This document shows positions 33,515-44,112 of a stretch of DNA of 47,220 nucleotides, in pieces. The notes under the pieces were generated by a model. The model saw only the letters and a list, made by a program, of their open reading frames with translations, made no database searches and had not been told where the DNA came from. The first letter of the stretch is position 1. Each line of letters starts with the position of its first letter. The position numbers were made by a program, and so were the translations under genes. The stretch comes from Rhodanobacter sp. PCA2 (GTDB taxonomy: Bacteria > Pseudomonadota > Gammaproteobacteria > Xanthomonadales > Rhodanobacteraceae). The stretch spans positions 19,729-66,948 of the forward strand of contig NZ_NJIC01000021.1 of the NCBI RefSeq assembly GCF_013620825.1. Reading direction: 5' to 3'.

Positions 33515-35503
33515 TCAGCGTTTCCCGGCGTTCGCCGCCGCGATGATCTGGTCGATGCTCAGCGCCTCGCTCGCGGTCGGCGGCGGCAGCCCCACTTTCG
33601 CGCAGAACGAGGCGAGCCTGGGGTCGTTGCGGAAACGCAGGATCAACGGGTCGTACAGCAGGTGGTGGAGGTTGGTGTCGTGCCTGGACCAGGTGCGTTC
33701 CAGCCATTCGACGGTCTTGTCGGCATCGCCGCGCAACGCATAGGCCTGCGCGATCAGGTAGGGCGTGGTCCTGCTCCAGATCTCCTCCTTGAGTGCGGTC
33801 GCCAGCGCCGCGTCCGCCGCGGCGCGGTCGGGGCCGATCTGCGCGGCTACCGCCAGGTTCAATTCCCGCCACGGCGGAGACTGGCGTGCGGCCACGTCCT
33901 GCGCGGCGTTCGCGTCGCCGCGCAGGATCGCGACGTACATCAATTCGAACGGCACGCCCGGCCGCGGCTGCAGTTCGTGGCCGAAGCGTATGCTGCTTTC
34001 CGCCGCGTCCAGCCGACCCGAGGCGATCAGCAGGTAGGCGTACAGGAAGTGGTTGCCGGCGAACAGCGGCTCGTTCGACAGGAAGCGTTCGCGTTGCTCG
34101 ATCGCCTCGTGCAGGTGGCCGCTTGCCGCGAGCGCGCGGCTGAGGCCGCCGCGGATCTGGCCGTTTTCCGGCGCAAGCGCCGCGCCGCGGCGGAATTCGT
34201 CGATGCTGCCGCGCCAGTCGAAATCGGCGGCCAGCAGCAGGTTGCCGCGTGCGCCGTGCGCGAGGCCCAGGTCGGGTGCGAGCCGCAGCGCGACGTCGGT
34301 GGCCTTGCGCGCCTCGGCATAGGCGCGTTGCGCCTTCTCGTCGTCCCCCATGTATTGGCCCAGCAGCACCCAGGCCGTCGACAGCTGCGCCCAGGCGGCG
34401 GCGTAATCCGGTTCGATCTGCGTCGCTTTCTGCTGCAGCTCGATGGCCTTGCGGTAATCGCCGACGTAGAAATTCCGCAGGCCTTGCAGGTACGCGTTGT
34501 ACGCATCCATGTTGCCGCCGGGCGGCCGGTTGTCCTGTTTCGTGGCGCCGGGGGTGCGCAGCAGTTTCGCCTGCAGCGCGGCGGCGATGGCGCGGGCGAT
34601 GTCGTCCTGCAGCGCGAACAGGTCCTGGTACGGCCGGTCGTAATGTTCGGTCCAGACCGTGCGGCCATCCGCGGTGGAAACCAGTTCCACGCCTATCCGC
34701 ACGGTATCGCCAGCGCGCTGCACGCTGCCGCTGACGAGGTAGGCCACGCCCAGCCTCGCGCCGATTGCCTTGCTTTCGTCCTTGCCGTCGCGGAACCGGA
34801 ACGAGGAAGCGCGGCCGATGACCTTCAGGCCCTCGAAGCGGGACAAGGTGTCGATCAGGTTCTCGGAGATTCCGTCGGAGAAGAACTGCTGCGCGGCGTC
34901 GCCGCTGGCATTCACCAGCGGCAGCACGGCGATGCTGCGCTGCTCCGACGCCGGTACCGCTTCCGCGGCAGTGGCCGGGTGCCGCGGCCACAACTTCCAG
35001 CCGGCGAGCGCGAGCACGGCCAGCAACGGCAGCAGCCATAGCGCCGCATGCGGGAATTTGCGTGGCGGGGGTGCCGCATCGCTGGAACGGCGCAGCGGGT
35101 GCGCTGCTGGCGCGATCGCGGCATCGGGCGCCGGGGCTTCGGGCGCCGGCGCCTCCGTCGATGCCCCGGGCGGCGTTTCCGCGACCACGGGCAGCTCGAA
35201 CCGGTAGCCGACGCCATGCACGGTGCGGAGGTAGCGCGGCGCTTGCGCGTCCTCGCCCAGCGCATGGCGCAGCAGGGTCACCACCCGGTTCAGCACGCCG
35301 GGAGTGACGTGACGATGGCCCCAAACCGCGTCGAGGATTTCGTCGCGCCCGAACACCCGCCCCGGCGAGCAGGCCAGCAGGACCAGCACGGCGAAGGCCT
35401 TGGGCTCCAGCGGCTGCCTCGCCCCGCCGCGCCACAGGCGCTGGCCGGCGACATCGATGATCACGTCGTCGAAGGCAACGCGGGCCGGCTGCGGCTGGGA
35501 CAT
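33515..35503 (-). CDS. CadC-like membrane transcriptional regulator with TolB-like and TPR domains
   Basis: A 662-residue protein. Residues about 8-105 are an OmpR/PhoB-type winged helix (LEPKAFAVLVLLACSPGRVFGRDEILDAVWG...VVTLLRHALGED...RTVHGVGYRFELP). A Pro/Ala linker leads to one transmembrane helix (about 150-170). The periplasmic part opens with a TolB-like domain (IAVLPLVNASGDAAQQFFSDGISENLIDTLS...YLVSGSVQRAG) and continues in TPR repeats. The layout allows DNA binding while anchored to the membrane, as in CadC/ToxR. Targets are unknown; the neighbours offer no clear regulon. Confidence 0.92.
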   Translation of the reverse strand: MSQPQPARVAFDDVIIDVAGQRLWRGGARQPLEPKAFAVLVLLACSPGRVFGRDEILDAVWGHRHVTPGVLNRVVTLLRHALGEDAQAPRYLRTVHGVGYRFELPVVAETPPGASTEAPAPEAPAPDAAIAPAAHPLRRSSDAAPPPRKFPHAALWLLPLLAVLALAGWKLWPRHPATAAEAVPASEQRSIAVLPLVNASGDAAQQFFSDGISENLIDTLSRFEGLKVIGRASSFRFRDGKDESKAIGARLGVAYLVSGSVQRAGDTVRIGVELVSTADGRTVWTEHYDRPYQDLFALQDDIARAIAAALQAKLLRTPGATKQDNRPPGGNMDAYNAYLQGLRNFYVGDYRKAIELQQKATQIEPDYAAAWAQLSTAWVLLGQYMGDDEKAQRAYAEARKATDVALRLAPDLGLAHGARGNLLLAADFDWRGSIDEFRRGAALAPENGQIRGGLSRALAASGHLHEAIEQRERFLSNEPLFAGNHFLYAYLLIASGRLDAAESSIRFGHELQPRPGVPFELMYVAILRGDANAAQDVAARQSPPWRELNLAVAAQIGPDRAAADAALATALKEEIWSRTTPYLIAQAYALRGDADKTVEWLERTWSRHDTNLHHLLYDPLILRFRNDPRLASFCAKVGLPPPTASEALSIDQIIAAANAGKR

Positions 35504-35821
35504 CGGATGTCAGGATCCGGGAGGTGCGCAAAGCATACACACTCGCAAGTCCTTGCGGCCCAACATTCCCCAAGCTCTCCCAACAAAGCCTAGCCCTTCC
35601 CTCAAGACCCGGCGGCGGCCCCGGCGCGACGCTGGCCAGGCCGGAATCGCCGGCATCCACGCCAGGGAAGTCGCCATGAGCGCCAGGGTCTTCCGGACCA
35701 GCCCGACCGCCGGCCGGACGCGGCAGGCAGCTCGGGTGCGCGGCCGTGCCCGTCATGGCGTGGGAGCGGAGCGCCCGGCGTCGAAGCTCGACCAGACCAC
35801 CCAACCTGCAAGGAGAGGCAT
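35504..35821. other. 318-bp divergent intergenic region
   Basis: Lies between the CadC-like regulator and the PD40 protein gene. A 49-codon open frame (35676-35825) ends in ATGA at the PD40 start but is Arg/Pro-rich and featureless, so it is not called. No clear promoter hexamers or repeats. Confidence 0.5.
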
Positions 35822-36796
35822 ATGAAGCTGCATCCCGCAACCAGCGGTATCTCGATCATCGTCGCGCTGCTGCTGGCCAGTCCCGCCGGCGCGAAGCAGT
35901 TCGGCCCATGGGGCAATCCGCAGCCGGTCGCGGGGGTCAACACGGCCGCCGCCGAAGGTTGTCCGATCGAATCCCCGAACGGACTGGATTTGTACATCGC
36001 GTCGAACCGCAACGCGCCGGGGGCGCAGGGCAAGCTCGACATCTACCGCGCGCATCGCCACACGCCGCATTCGGACTGGGATACGCCGGAGAACCTCGGG
36101 CCGGTGGTGAATTCGTCCGAGTTCGATTACTGCCCGACGCCGCTGCCCGGCAAGTGGTTGCTGTTCGTCAGCTCGCGGCAGACCGCCGACGACTGCTACC
36201 CCGGCGACACGCCACCGCCTGCACCCGCGGGCGGTCCGTCCGCCGGCGACATGTACCTTACCCGGGAGAACCCGGCGCACGGCTGGGAGAAGCCGTTGAA
36301 CCTGGGCTGTTTCCCGCACGGCCCGAACACCGCGGGCGCGGAGTTCAGCCCGTCGCTGGTGGAAACGCGCGAAGGCACGATGCTGTTCTTTTCCAGCAAC
36401 GGCTATCCCGACAGCCAGGGCCAGGACATCTACATGAGCCGGATGCTGGACGACGGCACGATACTGCCGGGCGAGCGCGTGGCCGAATTGAGTACGCCCG
36501 CCGACGACCGCATGCCTAACGTGAGCAAGGACGGCCTCGAGATCGTGTTCAGCTCCAACCGCGCCGGCACCAGCCCGTTCGACCAGGACATCTACGTCGC
36601 CACCCGCCCCGATACCGCGTCGAAGTGGTCGGCGCCGACGCGTATCGACAATCCGTTGATCAATACGCCCGCCTCGGAAACCCGTGCCTCGTTGTCGGCG
36701 GACGGCACGCGCCTGTACTTCGGTCGCAAGCTCAACGTCGACGATCCGGGCGATGTGTTCGTGAGCACGCGCAGCAAGGGCAACGGCGACCATTGA
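35822..36796 (+). CDS. Exported PD40 beta-propeller protein
   Basis: A 324-residue protein with a signal peptide ending ASPAGA and repeated PD40/WD40-like blades: PNGLDLYIASNR, PLPGKWLLFVSSR, MLFFSSNGYPDSQGQDIYMSR, KDGLEIVFSSNRAGTSPFDQDIYVATR, ADGTRLYFGRK. The blades resemble TolB and OmpA-linked PD40 proteins, which bind proteins or peptides. AAGGAGAGG gives a strong ribosome binding site. Function is unknown; it is expected in the periplasm. Confidence 0.87.
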   Translation: MKLHPATSGISIIVALLLASPAGAKQFGPWGNPQPVAGVNTAAAEGCPIESPNGLDLYIASNRNAPGAQGKLDIYRAHRHTPHSDWDTPENLGPVVNSSEFDYCPTPLPGKWLLFVSSRQTADDCYPGDTPPPAPAGGPSAGDMYLTRENPAHGWEKPLNLGCFPHGPNTAGAEFSPSLVETREGTMLFFSSNGYPDSQGQDIYMSRMLDDGTILPGERVAELSTPADDRMPNVSKDGLEIVFSSNRAGTSPFDQDIYVATRPDTASKWSAPTRIDNPLINTPASETRASLSADGTRLYFGRKLNVDDPGDVFVSTRSKGNGDH

Positions 36797-36813
36797 GCCG
36801 GCGCAGGAACCAT

Positions 36814-36846
36814 CACACGGCCGCGGCGCTTGCCGCGGCCGTTGTG
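36814..36846. terminator. Strong GC hairpin between convergent genes
   Basis: A CACA-CGGCCGCGGC stem with a GCTT loop and a near-perfect complementary arm, 17 bases after the PD40 stop. There is no T run, so factor-independent termination is uncertain, but the position between convergent genes fits. Confidence 0.45.
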
Positions 36847-36892
36847 GCGGCCTCTTCGTCGTGGTCGCGGGCGGGCTTCCCGACGATGGGCA

Positions 36893-37423
36893 TCAGCCCC
36901 GGGCGTGCGCGCCGGGCCCGAACAGGTCGCCGTGCGCGATGCGCTGTTCGAACGACAGCAGGTAACGCTTCACCGGCAGGCCGCCGCCGAAGCCGGTGAG
37001 GCTGCCATCCGCGCCGATCACGCGGTGGCAGGGCAGCACGATAGGCAGCGGGTTGCGGCCGTTCGCGGCGCCCACCGCGCGCACCGCCTGCGGCTGGCCG
37101 ATGCGACGCGCCATCTCGCCGTAGCTGACGGTGACCCCATACGGGATGCGCGCGAGTTCCTCCCACACGGTGCGCTGGAACGGCGTGCCGAGCGGATGCA
37201 GCGGCAGCTCGAACGCCTGCCGCGTGCCGGCGAAGTATTCCTCCAACTGCACGCGGGCGAACGCGAGCTTGCCGGCATCGCGCCGCCAGTGCGGCGCCGG
37301 CGCCTTCTGCTGGCGGCCGCTCTCGAACCACACTTCGCGCAGGCCTTGCGCATCGGCGACCAGGCGCAGCCGGCCGATCGGCGTGGGCAGTTCGTCGTAC
37401 CAGATCGTTTCCTGCGTGCTCAT
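36893..37423 (-). CDS. ogt: Methylated-DNA-protein cysteine methyltransferase
   Basis: A 176-residue suicide repair protein that moves a methyl group from O6-methylguanine to its own cysteine. It has the ribonuclease-like N-terminal domain, [28 protein letters not shown] (DNA-binding helix), [13 protein letters not shown] and the active Cys132 in PCHRV, ending [19 protein letters not shown]. It overlaps the upstream Ada/AlkA gene by four bases. Together the two genes supply all activities of E. coli Ada plus AlkA. A decayed copy of its 3' end lies at 33429. Confidence 0.95.
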   Translation of the reverse strand: MSTQETIWYDELPTPIGRLRLVADAQGLREVWFESGRQQKAPAPHWRRDAGKLAFARVQLEEYFAGTRQAFELPLHPLGTPFQRTVWEELARIPYGVTVSYGEMARRIGQPQAVRAVGAANGRNPLPIVLPCHRVIGADGSLTGFGGGLPVKRYLLSFEQRIAHGDLFGPGAHARG

Positions 37424-38934
37424 GCGGTCGCCCTCGTGCGCTTCGCGCGCGGCGCCGGCGCCACGTCCGCGCTGCCGCGCCACAGGTGGATCACCGCATA
37501 CGCGCGCCACGGCCGCCATGCCTCGGCGAGCGTGGTCAATGCCTTCGTCGCCAGCGCCTCGCCATCGCCCGCGGCGGCGCGGCGCAGGATCAGGTCCGCG
37601 GCGGGGAATGCGTCCGGGTGGCTCAGCGCGCGCATCGCCATGTAATGCGCGGTCCAGTCGCCGATGCCGGGCAGCGCGACCCAGCGCGCCACGAACTCGT
37701 CCAGCGGCTGCTCCACGCGGAAATCCACGCGGCCATCCAGCAGCGCGCGCGCCACGCCGCGTATCGTCGCGGCACGTGCCGTGGTGACGCCGATCTCGCG
37801 CAGGTCCGCGTCCGCCAGCGCATCGGGCGTGGGGAACAGCCGGTCCAGCCCGGGCAGCGGCGCGTCGTGCAATGCCGCGCCGTGGCGTTGCACCAGCCGC
37901 GTCGCGAGCGTGCGCGCCGCCGCGACGCTGACTTGCTGGCCAAGGACTGCGCGCACCGCGATCTCGAAGCCGTCCCAACTGCCCGGCAGGCGCAGGCCGG
38001 GGCGCTTGCGCAGCAGCGGGCGCAGCGTCGCATCGCCGCGCAGCGCGTCCGCGATCGCGCGCGGGTCCGCATCCAGGTCGAACAGGCGTCGCACGCGCGC
38101 GACCACGTCCAGCATCCGTGCCGGCTGCGGGCAGTGCAGTTCCAGTTTCAGCGCATGCTCGCCACCCGGCCACGCGGAGACACGCAGCCAGCCCGGTGCA
38201 TCCGTGGGGCCGAACACGCGCGCATAGCTGGTTTCGTCCACCTGCTCGATGCCCGGCAGCGCGCGGCCGCGCAGGAACGCGAGCAGCGACGCGGCATCGA
38301 ACGGCGGCCGGTATGCGAGGCGCAGCACCAGCGCGCCCTCCGTCGCCGCTGCGCGCGGCTGGCGGCGCAGTTCGCGCGGCGCGATGCGGTTCGCCTGCGC
38401 GAATGCGGCATTGAAGCGGCGCAGGCTGCGGAAGCCGGACGCCAGCGCGACTTCCGTCACCGGCAGGCTGGTCTCCGTCAGCAACTGCTTCGCGAACAGC
38501 AGGCGGCGCGTCGTGTGCACGCTCAGCGGCGGCGCGCCGAGCCGTTCCACGAACAGCCGGCGCAGTTGCCGTTCGCCGACGCCGACGCGTTCGGCAAGCA
38601 ACTGCAGCGAGCCTTCGTCCAGCACGCCGCTTCCGATCAGCTTCAGCGCGCGCGCGACGACGTGGTCGCCGCGCTGCCACACGTCGTTGCCCGGCGACAG
38701 TTCCGGGCGGCAACGCAGGCACGGTCGGAAGCCGGCCGCTTCCGCCGCCGCGGCGCTCGCGTAATAGCGCACGTTCTCGCGCTTCGGCGGCGGCGCGGGA
38801 CACACCGGCCGGCAGTAGATGCCGGTGCTGCTGACGGCGGTGAAGAACAAGCCGTCGAAGCGCGCATCGCGGCTGAGCCGTGCCTGTTCGCAGGCGCGCG
38901 GGTCGGGCAGGGGGCTGGCGTGGGCATCGCTCAT
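37420..38934 (-). CDS. Ada-AraC-AlkA fusion: alkylation sensor and 3-methyladenine glycosylase
   Basis: A 504-residue multidomain repair protein. Residues about 10-80 are the Ada metal-binding domain with Cys41, Cys45, Cys72 and Cys75 (YCRPVCP...CLRCRPE), where the first Cys takes methyl groups from phosphotriesters. Residues about 90-190 hold an AraC-type double helix-turn-helix ([38 protein letters not shown]). The rest is an AlkA N-terminal domain and HhH glycosylase ([17 protein letters not shown]) with a catalytic Asp447 in [12 protein letters not shown]. It may sense alkylation, activate its own operon and excise damaged bases. The methyltransferase domain of Ada is absent here and is supplied by the overlapping ogt. 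Confidence 0.94.
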   Translation of the reverse strand: MSDAHASPLPDPRACEQARLSRDARFDGLFFTAVSSTGIYCRPVCPAPPPKRENVRYYASAAAAEAAGFRPCLRCRPELSPGNDVWQRGDHVVARALKLIGSGVLDEGSLQLLAERVGVGERQLRRLFVERLGAPPLSVHTTRRLLFAKQLLTETSLPVTEVALASGFRSLRRFNAAFAQANRIAPRELRRQPRAAATEGALVLRLAYRPPFDAASLLAFLRGRALPGIEQVDETSYARVFGPTDAPGWLRVSAWPGGEHALKLELHCPQPARMLDVVARVRRLFDLDADPRAIADALRGDATLRPLLRKRPGLRLPGSWDGFEIAVRAVLGQQVSVAAARTLATRLVQRHGAALHDAPLPGLDRLFPTPDALADADLREIGVTTARAATIRGVARALLDGRVDFRVEQPLDEFVARWVALPGIGDWTAHYMAMRALSHPDAFPAADLILRRAAAGDGEALATKALTTLAEAWRPWRAYAVIHLWRGSADVAPAPRAKRTRATA

Positions 38935-39070
38935 GCCTGCAGGCTAGCACCGCGACGGGAGGGAAACTCGCCGTTTTCGGACATGAATGCACGACGCCCG
39001 CGCGTGTCTGCCCGACGTGTGGAGAGCGCGCCCATGAAAGCGGGCTGCACGGCAGCCGTTCCCGACCGCG

Positions 39071-39100
39071 TTGACAATCCGGCACGAACTGCCGAACGAT
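39071..39100 (+). promoter_or_regulatory. Possible sigma-70 promoter before the SGNH hydrolase gene
   Basis: A perfect -35 TTGACA (39071-39076) with a weak AACGAT 18 bases later as -10. It lies 37 bases before the gene start, in the divergent gap with the Ada/AlkA gene. Confidence 0.35.
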
Positions 39101-39136
39101 CCCGTCCAGCGATTCTCCACTGCCGGACATGCGCAC

Positions 39137-40537
39137 ATGACTCCCCCGATCCGCGTTCGCCGCTTGCGGCCCATGCTCGCGCTGCTTGCATTGCTGTCCG
39201 CATGCCTGCTGCTGCCGGCCTGCACCGCCAACACGCGGCCCGTCGTGCAGAAGTGGGTCGCGAGCTGGGGGCAGGCGATGACGTCGAACCACGTGCGCGT
39301 CGCCGGCCCCGACGGCAAGCCGGTGCTGGACGAGTACGGACAGCCGCTGGAACGCGCGCCCGCTGTCGAACGCCTGACGCTGCGCCAGAGCGTGAACCTG
39401 AGCGCCGGCGGCACGCGCGTGCGCATACGGCTGTCGAATCATCACGGTCGCGAGCCGCTCACCGTCAGCGCCGCGCGCATCGCGCCCGGTGCCGGCGACG
39501 CCCGCGACCTGTCCGCAATCGATGCCGCGAACGACCGCCAGCTCAGTTTCGGCGGCCAGCGCTCGATCACGATCGCGCCCGGCGGCGAGGCGGTCAGCGA
39601 TCCGGTCGAACTGCGCGTGGCGCCACTGTCCAGCGTCGTCGTCAGCCTGTACTTCGACGGGCCGGCGCAACTTGCGGACATGCATCCCATGCAGCTCGCG
39701 CACACCACGTATGCGGTGGACGGCGACGCCACGCAGCTGCGCTCGCTCGCGCAGTTGCCGCCCGCGAACGCGCTGCCGCACACGCGAGACGACCACGTCT
39801 ACCTGCTCGCCGGCGTCGACGTCGAGGCACCGGCCGGCACCCGCGGCATCGTCGCGTTCGGCGATTCCATCACGGATGGTGCGCTCGCCACCGCACCCGG
39901 CAGGTCCTGGCCGGCGGTGCTCGCCGCGCTTGCCGAGCGCAACGGCCACGCGGCCGCGGTCGTGAATGCGGGCATCAGCGCCGACGAGCTGACCACCGAC
40001 CAGATCGGCAATCCCGGCGCCGGTGCGTCCGGCCTGAAACGCTTCCTGCGCGACGTCGTCGACCGTCCGGGCGTCACGGACGTGGTCGTGCTGTTCGGCG
40101 CGAACGACATCAACCGCGGCATCGATGCGGCCGGCTATCCGAACGGCGCGTCCGCCGGCGACCTGATCGCCGCGATGCGCATGCTGGCAGACGTCGCGCA
40201 CCAGCATCGCCTGCGCATCTACGCCGGCACGGTGACGCCGTTCGCCGGGCTTGCGAGCTGGTACAGCCCCGGACGCGAAGCGGTGCGGCTGCAGTTCAAC
40301 GAGTGGATACGCCGTTACGGAGGCTTCGATGGCGTGATCGATTTCTCCGACGCCGTGGCCGGCGATTACGTGCCGCCGCCGCTCGCCGCGAAGCGCTCCC
40401 CGCTGCCGGTGGGCATGGCGACCGTGTGCACCGGCGAAGGCCTGCATCCGAACGACCGCGGTTACGCCGCCATGGGCACGCTCGCGTACAACGTGCTGTT
40501 CGACGCGAAGCTGCAACCGCCGCAGGGTTGCCGCTGA
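39137..40537 (+). CDS. Lipoprotein SGNH/GDSL hydrolase
   Basis: A 466-residue exported hydrolase. The signal peptide ends in LSAC (Cys23; a second Cys at 29 is less favoured). An N-terminal beta-sandwich-like region ([23 protein letters not shown]) is followed by the SGNH fold: nucleophile Ser244 in [29 protein letters not shown] and the catalytic Asp/His pair in GLHPNDRG. The architecture matches secreted lipase/esterase or carbohydrate esterase-like GDSL proteins; the substrate is unknown. The 129-base gap to hutU suggests separate transcription. Confidence 0.88.
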   Translation: MTPPIRVRRLRPMLALLALLSACLLLPACTANTRPVVQKWVASWGQAMTSNHVRVAGPDGKPVLDEYGQPLERAPAVERLTLRQSVNLSAGGTRVRIRLSNHHGREPLTVSAARIAPGAGDARDLSAIDAANDRQLSFGGQRSITIAPGGEAVSDPVELRVAPLSSVVVSLYFDGPAQLADMHPMQLAHTTYAVDGDATQLRSLAQLPPANALPHTRDDHVYLLAGVDVEAPAGTRGIVAFGDSITDGALATAPGRSWPAVLAALAERNGHAAAVVNAGISADELTTDQIGNPGAGASGLKRFLRDVVDRPGVTDVVVLFGANDINRGIDAAGYPNGASAGDLIAAMRMLADVAHQHRLRIYAGTVTPFAGLASWYSPGREAVRLQFNEWIRRYGGFDGVIDFSDAVAGDYVPPPLAAKRSPLPVGMATVCTGEGLHPNDRGYAAMGTLAYNVLFDAKLQPPQGCR

Positions 40538-40632
40538 GATTTCGCTGCCCGGTCGCGCCTGGCGCGTGCGGCATGCACGGCCCGCCACATCCGGTATCGC
40601 ACCTGCACAACGGGAGCACGGGAGCGCGTGTC

Positions 40633-40638
40633 TATAAT
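40633..40638 (+). promoter_or_regulatory. Consensus -10 element upstream of hutU
   Basis: A perfect TATAAT, 28 bases before the hutU start, in a surrounding GC-rich sequence. No good -35 was found at 16-18 bases, so an activator may be needed. Confidence 0.45.
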
Positions 40639-40666
40639 CCGGTGATCTGTATTGTCGGAGCCCGCC

Positions 40667-42337
<1,671 letters not shown>

Positions 42338-42353
42338 CTGTCGTGGCCCAAGT

Positions 42354-42386
42354 TTGCGGACTATACGGCATTGCCGTATAGTCCGC
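42354..42386 (+). promoter_or_regulatory. Toxin-antitoxin promoter with perfect operator palindrome
   Basis: -35 TTGCGG (42354-42359) and -10 TATAGT (42377-42382) are 17 bases apart. Across them lies a perfect 14-bp inverted repeat, GCGGACTATACGGC, with a three-base ATT centre (42356-42386). This is the expected geometry for autorepression by the XRE antitoxin of the operon, whose first start codon is 24 bases further. Confidence 0.8.
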
Positions 42387-42409
42387 CGTGTGCGGAAAGG
42401 AGTCTGCCC

Positions 42410-42724
42410 ATGTACGAGTTCATCGAATCGTCCGTGTTCGCGAAATACGTGCACGACTACCTCACGGAAGAGGAGTACGCCGGTTTGCAGTGGTATCTGT
42501 CCAGTCATCCCGACGTTGGTGACGTCATTCCGGCGTCGGGCGGCTGCCGCAAGCTTCGGTGGGGCGCCCACGACAAGGGCAAGCGTGGCGGCGTACGCGT
42601 GATCTACTACGGCGTTACCGCGCAGGGGCAGATCTGGCTGCTTGCGATCTACGCCAAGTCGCAACGGGAAAACCTTCCGGCAGACGTCATCCGGTTGCTC
42701 AAGGAGCAGGTGGTGAAATCATGA
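42410..42724 (+). CDS. RelE/HigB-type toxin
   Basis: A 104-residue toxin of the RelE superfamily (PF06296-like). It has [50 protein letters not shown] and the C-terminal [14 protein letters not shown], which carry the basic and aromatic residues of the RNase fold. The start at 42410 has GGAAAGG about nine bases upstream. The antitoxin follows with a four-base overlap. Expected activity is ribosome-dependent mRNA cleavage, by family. Confidence 0.9.
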   Translation: MYEFIESSVFAKYVHDYLTEEEYAGLQWYLSSHPDVGDVIPASGGCRKLRWGAHDKGKRGGVRVIYYGVTAQGQIWLLAIYAKSQRENLPADVIRLLKEQVVKS

Positions 42725-43032
42725 AAAAGCTCAGCAAGGAAATCCTGGAGCGCGATGCCCAGCGCGATATCGGCCAGGAAGTTCTGCAGGCCGTCCGCGA
42801 GATCAAGGCCGGCGGCGGGCGGCGCTTTACCGTGCAGGTGACGGAAGCCACCGAGGCCCGCCTCAAGCTCGGGCTATCACAGGCCGATTTCGCCGCGATG
42901 CTTGGCGTCTCCACGCGCACCTTGCAGGATTGGGAGCAGGGCAGGCGCGAGCCGAGTGGTGCAGCCAAGGCGCTGCTGAAAGTGGCGGTGGCGGCTCCGA
43001 ATACGGTGCGCAAGGTACTTGCGGCTGCTTGA
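42721..43032 (+). CDS. XRE-family antitoxin (HigA/NadS-like)
   Basis: A 103-residue DNA-binding antitoxin. The N-terminal helical part (KEILERDAQRDIGQEVLQAVREIKAGG) probably holds the toxin; a C-terminal helix-turn-helix (RLKLGLSQADFAAMLGVSTRTLQDWEQGRREPSGAAKALL) is the DNA reader. It starts in the toxin stop (ATGA). The toxin-first order is the HigBA-type arrangement. It is the likely ligand of the palindrome at 42356-42386. Confidence 0.92.
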   Translation: MKKLSKEILERDAQRDIGQEVLQAVREIKAGGGRRFTVQVTEATEARLKLGLSQADFAAMLGVSTRTLQDWEQGRREPSGAAKALLKVAVAAPNTVRKVLAAA

Positions 43033-43153
43033 GCAAGTGAACCTGGTTCCCATTCCCTGAAGAAAGGGTGGTACGGGAGCCCATGCGATGCCTTCGAGGC
43101 AGTAGCCTGTGCGACGGTGCGATGCTGAACCACGGCCTCGAAAGGATTTCCGC

Positions 43154-44041
43154 ATGGAGCATTGGGTTCGTCTGGCGTATTCGAATACCTTCTTTTACGC
43201 GGCGGTATTCGTGTTCGCTTTCGGGGTGATCCTGTGGATTGCGTGGTCCCGTTTTTTCTCTGAAAGCGACGTGTTCAAGAAGATTTCCCAGTCTGTGATG
43301 GGATTCGCCGTGTTGATGCTCTTTGCCGGAGGCTATGCCTCGGTTGTCGCAAAGGGACTGGATGGGGTGGTTTGCGCAGCTGCCAGGCGTTCTTTCCACG
43401 TGACTTGCCATACGCGCGACGAAAGCCCCTTGTTGTTCTGGGGGCTCGTCGTGGTTCTCACGAGCTTCACCGTGACTTTCATGCTTGGTGTTCTGGTGTT
43501 CCTGGTGGGCATGTGGGGGACGGATGAGCGTCGCGCCACCGATGACGCCGGAAATGTGGGTTTGTCCGGGCGTGTTGGCAAGAAACAACCTGTTGCCGGG
43601 AAGACGAACCGACTGCTGGCATTCGGGATTTGGGCCGGGGCGATCGTGTTGTCGACTTTGGCATGGATTGCCGCGTCGCTGCATCATGCCGACGGTGTGA
43701 GGGGACAGGTAATCGACGCGCTGATGGCTGCCACCCCTGAAAAAACCGCAGTCGAGACTTACCTGCAAGATCACGGCGCGTTGCCGCAAGACAACATGGC
43801 GATGGGACTGTCGTCGTCCGTGGACATGCGCGATCGGCACGTGAGCGAAGTCAAGATCTTCAAGGGAAGCATCATGCTGAAATTTGACGAGTCGGTGGGT
43901 GCGCCTCTCCGCGGTCGTCTCGTGATGCTGATTGCGGTGCGGCGCAGCAGTGCGGTGTCCTGGCATTGCGCCAGCCCGGATATCGACGACAGATTTCTTC
44001 CCGTGGCTTGTCGGAAGTATTCTTTCATGAGCTTCAAGTGA
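43154..44041 (+). CDS. Four-helix membrane protein with type IV pilin-like C-terminal domain
   Basis: A 295-residue protein. Four predicted transmembrane helices (about 7-35, 46-66, 92-122, 150-174) are followed by a soluble domain from about 184 to the end that looks like the globular part of a type IV major pilin: KTAVETYLQDHGALPQDNMAMGL (helix and loop after the pilin N-terminus), strands HVSEVKIFKGSIMLKFD and RGRLVMLIAVRR, and the disulfide loop WHCASPDIDDRFLPVACR. The classical prepilin leader and hydrophobic N-helix of a true pilin are missing; the membrane part replaces them. AAGGA lies about eight bases before the ATG. Base and codon use are less GC-rich than the neighbours. Function unknown. 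Confidence 0.8.
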   Translation: MEHWVRLAYSNTFFYAAVFVFAFGVILWIAWSRFFSESDVFKKISQSVMGFAVLMLFAGGYASVVAKGLDGVVCAAARRSFHVTCHTRDESPLLFWGLVVVLTSFTVTFMLGVLVFLVGMWGTDERRATDDAGNVGLSGRVGKKQPVAGKTNRLLAFGIWAGAIVLSTLAWIAASLHHADGVRGQVIDALMAATPEKTAVETYLQDHGALPQDNMAMGLSSSVDMRDRHVSEVKIFKGSIMLKFDESVGAPLRGRLVMLIAVRRSSAVSWHCASPDIDDRFLPVACRKYSFMSFK

Positions 44042-44112
44042 CGAAGAAATGGTGTCGGGTTCACTTGGTTGCCAGTGGTAGCCAATCCTGACCCTATGCA
44101 GGGGGAAGACGT

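Noticed and set aside
35676-35825. 49-codon frame ending in ATGA at the start of the PD40 gene
   Set aside because: Arg/Pro-rich and featureless, with a poor start context. The PD40 gene has its own strong ribosome binding site, so coupling is not needed.
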